Below, piece by piece: positions 43,994-52,342 of a stretch of DNA of 64,000 nucleotides (its first letter is position 1; the number at the start of each line of letters is the position of its first letter). A program made the position numbers and the translations under genes. Source of the stretch: Chryseobacterium angstadtii. GTDB taxonomy: Bacteria > Bacteroidota > Bacteroidia > Flavobacteriales > Weeksellaceae. The stretch spans positions 310,001 to 374,000 of the forward strand of contig NZ_LFND01000005.1 in assembly GCF_001045465.1 (NCBI RefSeq), read 5' to 3'. The notes under the pieces were generated by a model. That model was not told the DNA's origin. It saw nothing but the letters and a program-made list of their open reading frames with translations, and searched no databases.

Positions 43994-44982
43994 TAATGGA
44001 CAAAAAAACAACCATCAGAAACAACTGGACAAAAGAAGAAATAGAGGAGATTTATCATCAGCCTCTGCTTGAACTGATCTATAAAGCATCCACAGTGCAT
44101 CGTGAATGGCATGATCCTTCAGAAGTGCAAATCTCAACATTGTTATCCATCAAAACGGGAGGGTGTCCTGAAGACTGTTCTTACTGTGGTCAGGCGGCCC
44201 GTTACCATACCAATATCAAAGTGCAGGCGCTATTGCCGACAGAAACCGTTATTGCCCATGCCCAAAAAGCAAAAGACAGCGGCTCATCCCGTTTCTGTAT
44301 GGCTGCTGCTTGGCGTGAAGTTCGTAACAACCGTGATTTCGACAGGGTTATTGATATGGTAAAAGGAGTCAACGAGCTGGGACTTGAAGTATGCTGTACT
44401 TTGGGAATGCTTACCGAAGAACAGGCCATCCGTCTTCAGGAAGCAGGTTTGTATGCCTATAACCACAATCTGGATACTTCAGAACAATATTATGAAGAAA
44501 TCATTTCTACCAGAACCTTCGATAACAGAATCAATACGATTAATAATGTAAGAAAAGCAGGAATAACGGTATGTTCAGGAGGAATCATCGGACTTGGGGA
44601 AACACACAGAGACCGTATTTCCATGCTTTTGACCTTAGCAACGATGCCGAAACATCCGGAATCTGTTCCTATCAATGCTCTTGCAAGAGTGGCAGGAACT
44701 CCGCTTGAAGATAATGAAAAAGTAGATACCTGGGAAATGGTAAGAATGATTGCTACGGCAAGAATTGTAATGCCGTCGTCAATGGTCAGATTAAGTGCCG
44801 GACGTATAGAAATGAATGAAACAGAACAGGCCTGGTGCTTTATGGCCGGAGCCAATTCTATCTTTACAGGAGAAAGAGAAACCTTATTGGTAACTCCGAA
44901 CCCGGGTGTTTCTGAAGACATGCAGATGCTGGAAAAACTGGGTCTGAAACCGATGAAGATGAAGGAAAGTACCTGTTGTTAG
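43990..44982 (+). CDS. bioB: Biotin synthase
   Basis: 330 residues, radical SAM enzyme that inserts sulfur into dethiobiotin. The CxxxCxxC cluster is Cys59, Cys63 and Cys66 (GGCPEDCSYCGQ). Ligands of the auxiliary 2Fe-2S cluster fit Cys residues in SSRFCMAAAWR and EVCCTLGM, and the conserved Arg lies in MVRLSAGRIEM. It overlaps bioD by 4 bases; an alternative ATG at 43996 would remove two residues. The Cys pair ESTCC at the C-terminus is seen in other Bacteroidetes BioB proteins as far as I recall. Confidence 0.96.
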   Translation: MIMDKKTTIRNNWTKEEIEEIYHQPLLELIYKASTVHREWHDPSEVQISTLLSIKTGGCPEDCSYCGQAARYHTNIKVQALLPTETVIAHAQKAKDSGSSRFCMAAAWREVRNNRDFDRVIDMVKGVNELGLEVCCTLGMLTEEQAIRLQEAGLYAYNHNLDTSEQYYEEIISTRTFDNRINTINNVRKAGITVCSGGIIGLGETHRDRISMLLTLATMPKHPESVPINALARVAGTPLEDNEKVDTWEMVRMIATARIVMPSSMVRLSAGRIEMNETEQAWCFMAGANSIFTGERETLLVTPNPGVSEDMQMLEKLGLKPMKMKESTCC

Positions 44983-45090
44983 AGGATACGAGTTACGTGA
45001 ATTCGTGATTCGGGTTTGCTTACAGAACTTCTATCCCGTCTTTTAACGACTAACTTCTAATCTCTAATTTCTAACTTCTAATTAAAGAAA
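44983..45090. repeat. Spacer between bioB and bioA with inverted ACCCG-type repeat
   Basis: 44983-45025 reads, on the minus strand, GCAAACCCGAATCACGAA, which matches the bioF-bioD spacer. 45045-45085 is a run of TAACTTCTAAT/TCTAATTTCTAAC units. No gene; bioA follows directly. Confidence 0.5.
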
Positions 45091-46380
45091 ATGAAAACAT
45101 TAATACCAACCCATCTGACCGAAAGAGATAAAGCTGTCAACTGGCATCCTTATACTCAGATGAAAACAGCCGGAGATGCCGTGCCTATAGTAAAAGGAAA
45201 AGGCGTTTATTTATATGATGAGGATGGGAAAAAATATATAGATGCTGTTTCATCATGGTGGGTAACTTTGCATGGTCATGCTCATCCATATATTGCAGAG
45301 CGTGTATTTCAACAGTTGAATACGCTGGAGCAGGTTATTTTTGCAGGATTTACCCATGAACCTGCTGTTCAGTTATCAGAAAATCTGCTGAACCTGCTGC
45401 CGGAAAATCAAAGTAAGGTTTTTTATTCTGATAATGGCTCAACCGCAGTAGAAGCGGCGTTGAAAATGTGTATTCAGTACGCCTATAATCTGGGAAAAGA
45501 AAAGACCAAAATTTTAGCTTTCAAAAATGCGTATCACGGGGATACTTTCGGTGCGATGTCGGTAAGCGGCAGAAGCGTATGGACAAAACCTTTCGGAAGT
45601 ATGCTGTTTGAAGTGGTTTTTATTGATACACCCAATGCAGAAAATCTGGACGATTTAAAAAAACAGATCGGAGAACTTGCAGAAGAAACAGCCTGTTTTA
45701 TTTATGAACCTTTAGTACAGGGCGCTGCAGGAATGCTGATGTATGACGCCAAACATCTGGACGAGCTGATGAAGTTCTGCAGAAGTGAGGAAATTCTGAT
45801 GGTTCAGGACGAAGTGTTTACCGGTTTCGGAAGGACAGGAAAATTATTTGCTGCCAATCATCTTACGGAAATGCCGGATATTATGTGCTTTTCGAAAGGT
45901 TTAACAGGAGGAACAATGCCAATGGGAATTACGACCTGTTCGCAAGAAATTTTCAGTGCATTTTTGTCTGATGACCGGTATAAAACACTGTTCCACGGGC
46001 ATTCTTTTACAGCCAATCCTTTGGCATGTACTGCGGCATTGGCCAGTATGGAGCTTTTATTACAGGAAGAAACATTAACAGCAATTGACCGTATCAGCAG
46101 ACAGCATTCAGATTTTTCTAAAACTCTTTCAAACCATCCGGATGTAGAAAACGTACGCCAGACGGGAACTATTCTTGCTTTTGAATACAAAACTAATCAG
46201 AATACCTCTTATTTTAACGAGATTGGGAAAAAACTGTATGATGCATTTTTGCATCGTGGCATTATTATGCGTCCTTTGGGAAATGTCATGTATCTGGTTC
46301 CACCGTATTGCATCAACGCAGAAGAATTAGACTTTGTTTATGAGACTATTCTTGAGGTTTTAGAGCTATTTCAGAATTAA
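45091..46380 (+). CDS. bioA: Adenosylmethionine-8-amino-7-oxononanoate aminotransferase
   Basis: 429 residues, class III aminotransferase using S-adenosylmethionine as amino donor for 7,8-diaminopelargonate. Motifs: NWHPYTQMKTAGDAVPIVKGKG at the N-terminus is BioA-specific, then SSWWVTLHGHAHPYI, DNGSTAVEAALKM, QDEVFTGFGRTGK and the Schiff-base Lys269 in CFSKGLTGGTMPMG. It is the last biotin gene here. Its last 35 bases overlap a convergent HxlR gene. Confidence 0.95.
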   Translation: MKTLIPTHLTERDKAVNWHPYTQMKTAGDAVPIVKGKGVYLYDEDGKKYIDAVSSWWVTLHGHAHPYIAERVFQQLNTLEQVIFAGFTHEPAVQLSENLLNLLPENQSKVFYSDNGSTAVEAALKMCIQYAYNLGKEKTKILAFKNAYHGDTFGAMSVSGRSVWTKPFGSMLFEVVFIDTPNAENLDDLKKQIGELAEETACFIYEPLVQGAAGMLMYDAKHLDELMKFCRSEEILMVQDEVFTGFGRTGKLFAANHLTEMPDIMCFSKGLTGGTMPMGITTCSQEIFSAFLSDDRYKTLFHGHSFTANPLACTAALASMELLLQEETLTAIDRISRQHSDFSKTLSNHPDVENVRQTGTILAFEYKTNQNTSYFNEIGKKLYDAFLHRGIIMRPLGNVMYLVPPYCINAEELDFVYETILEVLELFQN

Positions 46381-46687
46381 GATCATTGCCCCATTGATGA
46401 AGCTGATGGAGTATAGGTCCTAATTTCAAAGCTTTGTCCGTTAATTTATAATAAACTTCCGGAGGGAAATTATAGACTTCAATTCGTTGGATGATATGAT
46501 TTTCCTCCAGTTGTTTTAGCTGCTCCGAAAGTACTTTCTTTGAGACTCTCGGCATTTTTCGCCACAGCTCTACAAACCGGATCTGTTCTTCTTCAAAAAG
46601 AGAATGCAGAATCAATGGCTTCCATTTCCCGGAAAGAATATCCAGACTTCGTCTCAGTCCGCAGTTTTTAAATTCTTCAAAATTCAT
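46346..46687 (-). CDS. HxlR family transcriptional regulator
   Basis: 113 residues: single winged helix with CGLRRSLDILSGKWKPLILHSL, IRFVELWRKMPRVSKKVLSEQLKQLEENHII and FPPEVYYKLTDKALKLGPI. A Cys at the N-terminal side (KNCGLRR) is in the position used for redox sensing in this family. It is divergent from the broken MBL gene at 46779, which is the most likely target. The 3' end overlaps bioA by 35 bases on the opposite strand. Confidence 0.87.
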   Translation of the reverse strand: MNFEEFKNCGLRRSLDILSGKWKPLILHSLFEEEQIRFVELWRKMPRVSKKVLSEQLKQLEENHIIQRIEVYNFPPEVYYKLTDKALKLGPILHQLHQWGNDLNSEIALKPQE

Positions 46688-46778
46688 ACATGATTTGCTA
46701 TTTGTCGTTAACCTTTTGGTAACCGTCCATTATTTAACAGAGGTTAAGCAATAGTTTTGCTGTACAAATTTAAATAAA

Positions 46779-47543
46779 ATGAAACTACAGTTATGGCGTA
46801 ATGCTACCTTGCTGCTCCAAATCGGAGAAAAAAATATTTTAATTGATCCTATGCTTGGAAAAAAAGGCAGTCTGGGAAAATTTCCGATGACAGACAACGA
46901 ACTTCTGAATCCTCTGGTTGGTCTTCCGTTCAGTGAAGAAGAATTGAACCATAAGCTGTAGACCATAGATGCAGTGGTGGTGACTCATCTTCACCCTGAT
47001 CACTGGGATGAAAAAGCCATTGAGCTGTTAGATAAAAACATTCCTGTCATTTGTCCCGCAGCAATTTCAGAGCAGATTTCCGAATTCGGGTTTAAAAATA
47101 TAATTTCCGTGAAAACTTCCGTGACATGGGAAAATATTCATATTTCTACCACGGAAGGACAACATGGAACCGGAGAAATAGGAGAAAAGATGGGATTGGT
47201 CAACGGATTTGTTTTTAAAACAGAAAGCAAAACCATATACATCGTAGGCGACAGCATTTGGTACGAGGGAATAGCGGCGGAAATCAGCAAACATAAGCCA
47301 CAACATATCGTTGTCGCAGGAGGTGCTGCCACTTTTGTGATGGGAGATCCTATCATTATGACCAGTGATGATATTGTCCGGCTTTGTCAATATGCACCGG
47401 AAGCTTCTGTTTTGGTCACTCATCTTGAGGCAGTGAGCCACTGCAAAGAAGACCGCACATTTATTCAGAAAAAGATCAATGAAAACAATTTGCAGGATAG
47501 ATGTTTTATTTTGCAGGATGGAGAAGTGTATTCTTTTGATTAA
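46779..47543 (+). pseudogene. MBL-fold hydrolase (UlaG-like) interrupted by an in-frame amber codon
   Basis: One reading frame of 255 codons with a single TAG at 46959-46961. Upstream 60 codons give MKLQLWRNATLLLQIGEKNIL and a typical UlaG-like N-terminal sheet; directly after the TAG the frame continues TIDAVVVTHLHPDHWDEKA with the metal-binding HxHxDH, then VGDSIWYEGI, MTSDDIVRL and VTHLEAVSHCKEDR. No frameshift is present, so one base change (for example from CAG or AAG) would explain it. The 3' part could restart at GTG 46974 but would lack the N-terminal strands. A divergent HxlR gene suggests that it was a regulated stress gene. Confidence 0.8.
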
Positions 47544-47549
47544 AAGGAT

Positions 47550-47572
47550 GGTGGCACTCGAAGCCACCTTTC
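47550..47572 (+). terminator. Hairpin after the broken MBL gene
   Basis: GGTGGC / GCCACC stem with a 7-base loop followed by only TTTC, so a weak terminator at best. Confidence 0.4.
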
Positions 47573-47581
47573 CCAAAGGCA

Positions 47582-48328
47582 ATGGCTTATTTTTTGGATG
47601 CCTTTCCTAAATTAATCGCTATGTTATCTGTATTTCTATTGGAGCTGAACTGGAAAGAATTACTGATGGGGCACGAAGAATGGTCCTTTCTTTTAGAGAT
47701 TATTCTCAGGACAGCTATTATGTTTCTTGCTATTATTATCGGATTAAGGGTTTTAGGCAAAAGGGGAGTGAAACAGCTCTCTATTTTTGAACTTGTGGTT
47801 ATTATTGGTTTAGGTTCTGCAGCCGGGGATCCTATGTTCAACAAAGATGTAGGGATTATTTCCTCTATTCTTGTTTTTGTTGTTATCATCCTTTTGTACA
47901 GTATTATTACCTTTTTCATAGGGAAGAGCAAAAGATTTGAAAAGCTGGTGGAAGGTTCGTGCAGCTGCCTCATCCGCAATGGAGAATTTGCTATCGATAA
48001 TTTTAAGAAAGAAAACCTGGGCAGTGATGAATTCTTTGCCGAGTTAAGATTAAAAGGGGTCTCGCAGCTTGGGCAGATAGAAACGGCTATTGTGGAAAGT
48101 TCGGGGGAAATCAGCCTGTTTTATTACGAGGATAAAGATGTGAGATACGGTCTTCCCATTATGCCGGAATCGTTAGAAAATCCATTAAAGAATATCAGCA
48201 AAGAAAGTTATTATTCCTGTATCTTTTGCGGATATACAGAGCATAAAACACAGGGAAATGCAGGCTGCTGCCCTAAGTGCAGTAAAGATGAATGGGTGGA
48301 GGCAAGCAGCAGAAAAAGGATTACTTAG
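47582..48328 (+). CDS. DUF421 (YetF-like) membrane protein with C-terminal Cys cluster
   Basis: 248 residues. N-terminal membrane part: hydrophobic segments at about 7-20, 34-55, 65-80 and 90-112 with LGKRGVKQLSIFELVVIIGLGSAAGDPMF, the hallmark of DUF421/YetF. The cytoplasmic YetF domain follows (VEGSCSCLIRNGEFAIDNF, ELRLKGVSQLGQIETAIVESSGEISLFYYED). The C-terminus adds a zinc-ribbon-like cluster CIFCG…CCPKC not usual in the family. The function of DUF421 is poorly known (envelope or spore-related in Bacillus). The start could also be ATG 47669, closer to the usual N-terminus. Confidence 0.82.
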   Translation: MAYFLDAFPKLIAMLSVFLLELNWKELLMGHEEWSFLLEIILRTAIMFLAIIIGLRVLGKRGVKQLSIFELVVIIGLGSAAGDPMFNKDVGIISSILVFVVIILLYSIITFFIGKSKRFEKLVEGSCSCLIRNGEFAIDNFKKENLGSDEFFAELRLKGVSQLGQIETAIVESSGEISLFYYEDKDVRYGLPIMPESLENPLKNISKESYYSCIFCGYTEHKTQGNAGCCPKCSKDEWVEASSRKRIT

Positions 48329-48356
48329 CGGCTGATCTAAAATATCCCGATAAGAG

Positions 48357-49559
48357 CTAGTCTTCTACACATTTATTTCTGGCCGCTTTCATCCCGAAAT
48401 AAAACATCAAGATCACGGCGCAGCTTAAAAAGTAAAAAGAACTTTTCCACGAGAGATCCCAGTCATGAAGTCTTCCAAAAACCGGAGGCCCGAATGCAGC
48501 AATCATATAACCTACAGACTGTGCCATTCCTGATATTTTCACGGCATTGGCACTGTTTTTCGTCCTTGTTGAAAAGAAAAGAATAGATAAGCTGAAAGAT
48601 AATCCGTTTGAAATACCGATAATGACTGCATTGGCATAAATCCACTGAGACTGCAGCCATGCAAACATTAGGGTGCTCACCAACATCAGACTGCAGATGA
48701 AAACAATCAGAATTCGCTGGTTCTTCATTTTGCTGGCGATAATCGGAGCACAGAAAGTGATAGGAATCATAGTGATCTGAATCATAAAAAGAACCCACCC
48801 CGTGCTTTCTTCCTGCATTTTATAATCTGTGAGGAAAGAGGGAAGCCAGGCCATAATGCAGTAATAGAACAATGACTGAAGTCCCATAAATATACTGATA
48901 TTCCATGCCTGGGCAGATTTAAACATATTAAAATCAGAAACACTTAATGCCGCTTTTTTCTGACCTGAATTTCTTTTGTTGAAGATCAATTCCAATATAA
49001 GAACAAATAGTCCCAGTCCGGCAATAATGAGCCATATCCCGAGTGAACCACGCCATCCGAACCCTGTCCATTCTCCAATTCTGACACTGAAACCCGATGC
49101 CAGCGCTGCAGTAAGATTCATGGACACCGCGAAAATCCCGGTCATCAGTCCGATTTGTTTAGGGAAATTATTCTTGATGTATCCCGGCGTCACCACATTT
49201 CCTATACAGATTCCCAAACCGATGAAAACCGAGCCTGCAAAAAGCGTCCAGAGGGAACCTGTAATACGCAGGAAAAGCCCGAAACTCAAAATTATCAGAG
49301 AGTACATCAGCAATTTACTGATACTCAACTGATGCGAAAATCTGCTGACCAGAACTGAGCAGGTCGCAAACATAAAAAGTGGGATAGAGGTAAGCAGGCT
49401 CACCTGAAAACTGTTCAGGTGTAAAGCATTCTTTATATCCGCTAGTACGGGAGAAACCGAAATAATCGGAGATCTCAGGTTGCTGGATACAAGGATAACA
49501 ACCAGAATATTAATGGCCATCAGGATATAGGAAGCATTCTTTCTTGTTTCGTTCTTCAT
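48357..49559 (-). CDS. MFS transporter, CynX/NimT type
   Basis: 400 residues, about 12 membrane segments. The N-terminal region LVSSNLRSPIISVSPVLADI and FQVSLLTSIPLFMFATCSVLVSRF matches the cyanate/2-nitroimidazole (CynX, NimT/YeaN) branch of MFS. In E. coli YeaN is paired with the AraC regulator NimR (YeaM), and here too an AraC gene is divergent. Export of small nitroaromatic or imidazole compounds is therefore plausible but not proven. Confidence 0.86.
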   Translation of the reverse strand: MKNETRKNASYILMAINILVVILVSSNLRSPIISVSPVLADIKNALHLNSFQVSLLTSIPLFMFATCSVLVSRFSHQLSISKLLMYSLIILSFGLFLRITGSLWTLFAGSVFIGLGICIGNVVTPGYIKNNFPKQIGLMTGIFAVSMNLTAALASGFSVRIGEWTGFGWRGSLGIWLIIAGLGLFVLILELIFNKRNSGQKKAALSVSDFNMFKSAQAWNISIFMGLQSLFYYCIMAWLPSFLTDYKMQEESTGWVLFMIQITMIPITFCAPIIASKMKNQRILIVFICSLMLVSTLMFAWLQSQWIYANAVIIGISNGLSFSLSILFFSTRTKNSANAVKISGMAQSVGYMIAAFGPPVFGRLHDWDLSWKSSFYFLSCAVILMFYFGMKAARNKCVED

Positions 49560-49602
49560 CGCACAAATAGATTTATGGCAAAATTAATTCAGTTGTTTTG
49601 TT

Positions 49603-49610
49603 TAATTTTG
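49603..49610 (+). promoter_or_regulatory. -7 box (TAATTTTG) of the AraC gene
   Basis: TAnnTTTG match 23 bases before the ATG at 49634 in the 74-base divergent region shared with the MFS gene. Confidence 0.45.
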
Positions 49611-49633
49611 TCAAAGTTTTAACTTAAAACGAC

Positions 49634-50416
49634 ATGAACCCTCACGACACGATTGCAATTGACGAACTGGAAAAACCTTATTTTGTATGGTTTGAAGAAA
49701 ACTGGCGGCATGATGATATTCTTCATTCTCATCAAAAAGGCCAGTTGGTGTATGTAGAAAGTGGATTTCAGTACATTACGATGGACGGAAAAATCTATCT
49801 GCTTCCGCAAAATCATGCCGCATGGATTCCTCCCGGGGTTATTCATAAAACCAATTCCCATTCCGAAAAAATAAAACTGATGATTATGTTTGCGAATGTA
49901 GAACAAGATAGTGCTTTTCATCGCGAGATTAGTGTTTTTTCAGTACCTCCTGTATTGAAGGAAATGATAAGATATGCGGAGAAATGGTCAAAATTAACAT
50001 CAACGGACCCTGATGAAATCCTGTTCCTGAAAGCTCTTTTCAATGAGCTGCCTCAATTTGTAGAGCATTCATTAAAACTCCATATCGGGCTTCCCGAAGA
50101 CAAACGGCTGTCTGATGCGGTGGGCTATATTCATAATCATTATCAGGAAGATATAAGAATGGAAGATCTAAGTGACATTTCTTTGCTTTCTTTACGCACT
50201 ATAGAACGCATTTTTAAAAAAGAAACAGGAACGACCCTGAGTAAATATCAACAGGTTCTGCGGATTATCAAAAGTCTGGAACTGCTAAGCTCCGGAGATC
50301 TTACCATTTCAGAAATAGCCTATGCTGTAGGCTATAAAAGTGTACAGGCTTTTACAAGAAGCTTTCAGTCTGTCATGAAATTCAGACCTACAGATTTTAT
50401 AAAGACCATTAAATAA
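49634..50416 (+). CDS. AraC family regulator, NimR-like
   Basis: 260 residues. An N-terminal cupin sensor (about 20-110: HDDILHSHQKGQLVYVESGFQYITMDGKIYLLPQNHAAWIPPGV, read as separate strands) holds His residues of a possible metal site. The C-terminal AraC HTH is at about 160-255 (IRMEDLSDISLLSLRTIERIFKKETGTTLSKYQQ, LTISEIAYAVGYKSVQAFTRSFQ, MKFRPTDF). It is divergent from a NimT/CynX-type exporter, the same pairing as nimR-nimT in E. coli, so it probably controls that exporter. Confidence 0.88.
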   Translation: MNPHDTIAIDELEKPYFVWFEENWRHDDILHSHQKGQLVYVESGFQYITMDGKIYLLPQNHAAWIPPGVIHKTNSHSEKIKLMIMFANVEQDSAFHREISVFSVPPVLKEMIRYAEKWSKLTSTDPDEILFLKALFNELPQFVEHSLKLHIGLPEDKRLSDAVGYIHNHYQEDIRMEDLSDISLLSLRTIERIFKKETGTTLSKYQQVLRIIKSLELLSSGDLTISEIAYAVGYKSVQAFTRSFQSVMKFRPTDFIKTIK

Positions 50417-50441
50417 AAAATCTCCGGGGTGGCCGGAGATT
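50413..50441 (-). terminator. Terminator between the AraC and lectin genes
   Basis: Perfect 9-bp stem AATCTCCGG / CCGGAGATT (50419-50427, 50433-50441). The A-run at 50413-50420 reads as a T-run on the minus strand, so it mainly serves the lectin gene; it can also stop plus-strand transcripts. Confidence 0.8.
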
Positions 50442-50468
50442 ATAATCTGTAGTGAATTGAATATATTC

Positions 50469-50813
50469 CTAGAACTTGAATACACAGCCGCAAACGCTCA
50501 TTTTGCCTTCTACAACTGTAGTCCACTGGCCGTTCCATGTTCCTCCGTAAGAGGCGCATATGGAAGGACACACTTCTTTCGCATCTTCGTTGCTCCAGAT
50601 AGGTCCCGCTAAAACGTCCAGGGTGTATTCTGTGCTTCCCGATGGTTGTGTATCGAATTCAACTTCGATAACGCTCATCTGACCTTCAACAATGGTGCTC
50701 CATTGTCCGGTGAATTTTCCTAAATGAGCCGCGGCAATACGGCCTCCTAATCTCTGTGCTTCGTCATTGCTCCAAAGCGGACCTGCAATGATGTTGATTT
50801 TGAATGTTGACAT
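50469..50813 (-). CDS. MVL-type mannan-binding lectin
   Basis: 114 residues from ATG 50813 (MSTFKINIIAGPLWSND). Two homologous halves of about 54 residues: AGPLWSNDEAQRLGGRIAAAHLGKFTGQW…VVEG-like repeat 1, and AGPIWSNEDAKEVCPSICAS…NGQWTTVVEGKMSV repeat 2. This matches Microcystis viridis lectin (MVL), which binds high-mannose glycans (Man2GlcNAc2 core). No signal peptide is seen, as in MVL. Unlike MVL as I recall it, repeat 2 has four Cys residues (CPSIC, CGC). The longer frame from 50840 is less likely. It stands alone with its own terminator. Confidence 0.87.
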   Translation of the reverse strand: MSTFKINIIAGPLWSNDEAQRLGGRIAAAHLGKFTGQWSTIVEGQMSVIEVEFDTQPSGSTEYTLDVLAGPIWSNEDAKEVCPSICASYGGTWNGQWTTVVEGKMSVCGCVFKF

Positions 50814-51298
50814 GGTGTAATGTTTTAAGTTGTTTAACATTACAAATTTGTCACTTTAAAGGGAAGTATGGTAGAGTAGAAAGCACTAAATTAATAATTC
50901 CGTATTTCCACCTAAGCATTCCATAAACATGTTGAATTTTAATATATGAACCCAATAAACAATTACGAATGCGTATAATTAAAAAGGTCCCCTAAAGGAG
51001 GAGACCTTAAAAAAACACAAATGATGAAAAAAAATTATTTCGATCCACAAATATAGATAATTTTATATCATAAAAAACATAATTTTGATATAAATTTTAA
51101 AAAATTATTAATTCCAGTTAAAAATAATGAATTGAGTCATTCTTATGTTTCTTTCATTATTTTATAATTGTATTTCTACAATAAGAGAAAAATGTACGGA
51201 AACGAAGAGTACGAGGATATTTCTACGACCTGGGAAAAATTCAGATTAGAAATTGATCAAAAATCCTTTGTAAGAAAATGAGGAATTTGAAATAAAGG
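50814..51298. other. Intergenic region with hairpin and short frames
   Basis: 485 bases. A hairpin with outer stem AAGGTC / GACCTT (50984-51008) is followed by an 11-codon frame at 51021-51056 and a 29-codon frame at 51192-51281. The region is otherwise AT-rich and shows nothing else. Confidence 0.5.
51192..51281 (+). CDS. Possible small protein of 29 residues
   Basis: ATG 51192 to TGA 51279-51281 encodes an acidic/basic mixed peptide starting MYGNEEYEDISTTWEKF. The composition and codon use look protein-like, unlike the surrounding AT-rich DNA. No family, no clear ribosome-binding site and no terminator are seen. It could also be the tail of a decayed gene. Confidence 0.3.
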   Translation: MYGNEEYEDISTTWEKFRLEIDQKSFVRK

Positions 51299-51907
51299 TT
51301 AATAAAATATTTTACCGTTTTGTATTCTTACCGTTTTTTCTTTTTCCATCTTTTTGACAACCCGGATAACGGTTTCTACACATAAACCCGTAAGAGAAGC
51401 CAGCTGCTGTCTGGTAAAAGGAAACTGGTAAGAATATTTGCTGGTGTACTGATTATAAGATTTAAGACTTTCCATGACCCGTTTTACCTTTGTGCCAGGA
51501 TCAGGTGCCGAAATATTATTCAGCATCACATGCCTGTAATACATTCTTTCAGCAGTATAGAGGTAAAGCTTTTCAAAAAGTTGAGGAGAGTTCCTGATAA
51601 GCTCGAGAAATTTAACTTTCTCCATTCTTATGATTTCGCAGCCGGACATGGCTACAGCATTCACAGGATAGGCTTTATCAATGAACAAGGAACTTTCCGC
51701 AATACAATGCCCGTCAAAAGGGATACTGTGAATGATTTCCCGCCCGTCCTCGTGATAGTTGTTGATTTTTACCGTTCCGGTTTTGATCTGAAAATAATAT
51801 TTAGGCATGTCACCCTCTTTAAAAATAATCTCATTCACGGTATACTTGATCAGCTCAGCTCCTGAGGAAAGCAAAAATTCTTCATCAATTATCATAGGTA
51901 TATGCAT
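51299..51907 (-). CDS. Crp/Fnr family transcriptional regulator
   Basis: 202 residues. Effector domain (about 15-130): YTVNEIIFKEGDMPKYYFQIKTGTVKI with a cNMP-binding-like roll containing HSIPFDGHCIAESSLF. C-terminal winged helix: FPFTRQQLASLTGLCVETVIRVVKKMEKE. This is closer to canonical Crp/Fnr in its recognition helix than the other two Crp-type proteins in the window. The start could be ATG 51907 or 51895. No target is evident next to it. Confidence 0.87.
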   Translation of the reverse strand: MHIPMIIDEEFLLSSGAELIKYTVNEIIFKEGDMPKYYFQIKTGTVKINNYHEDGREIIHSIPFDGHCIAESSLFIDKAYPVNAVAMSGCEIIRMEKVKFLELIRNSPQLFEKLYLYTAERMYYRHVMLNNISAPDPGTKVKRVMESLKSYNQYTSKYSYQFPFTRQQLASLTGLCVETVIRVVKKMEKEKTVRIQNGKIFY

Positions 51908-52342
51908 CTGTTCTGTATTCTGGGCGGCTATAAAGCATAAGTTTTACCTGTTTTCAATAAATCCGGTTTATGCTCTTTTAAATTTTCAGCCAAAAATAAA
52001 TATTACTTTATAAAAACAAGGTAAAATAAACAAACTTTAACAAATTGATATTAAAAACAATGCTAACATGATTCCAGTCATAAAATGTATCCTCCCTTCT
52101 GTTTAATTTTGAAATCATATATATTTCCATATATCTCAATACATTACGTTTTAACATGGCCTCTCGATTGAGAGGTTTTTCAGTTTCTTTAAACATTCTG
52201 GATGATGTGAAAGAAAGATGCGGCAAAAGAATGATATTTAGCATATTTCCGATATTACAAGTGTTATTTAATGCATAGCTAATATTAAAATGATAAATTT
52301 AGGACAGTTAAAGTCCATAACGAAAGAACTTCTTTCAACACA
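51908..52342. other. Intergenic region with orphan plus-strand terminator
   Basis: 435 bases. A clear hairpin with T-run stands at 52160-52180 although no plus-strand gene ends before it; only a 12-codon frame at 52068 is present. A small RNA is possible. No other feature is seen. Confidence 0.45.
52160..52180 (+). terminator. Orphan intrinsic terminator
   Basis: CCTCTC / GAGAGG stem with a 4-base loop (GATT) and five T residues; no recognised gene upstream on this strand. Confidence 0.7.
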
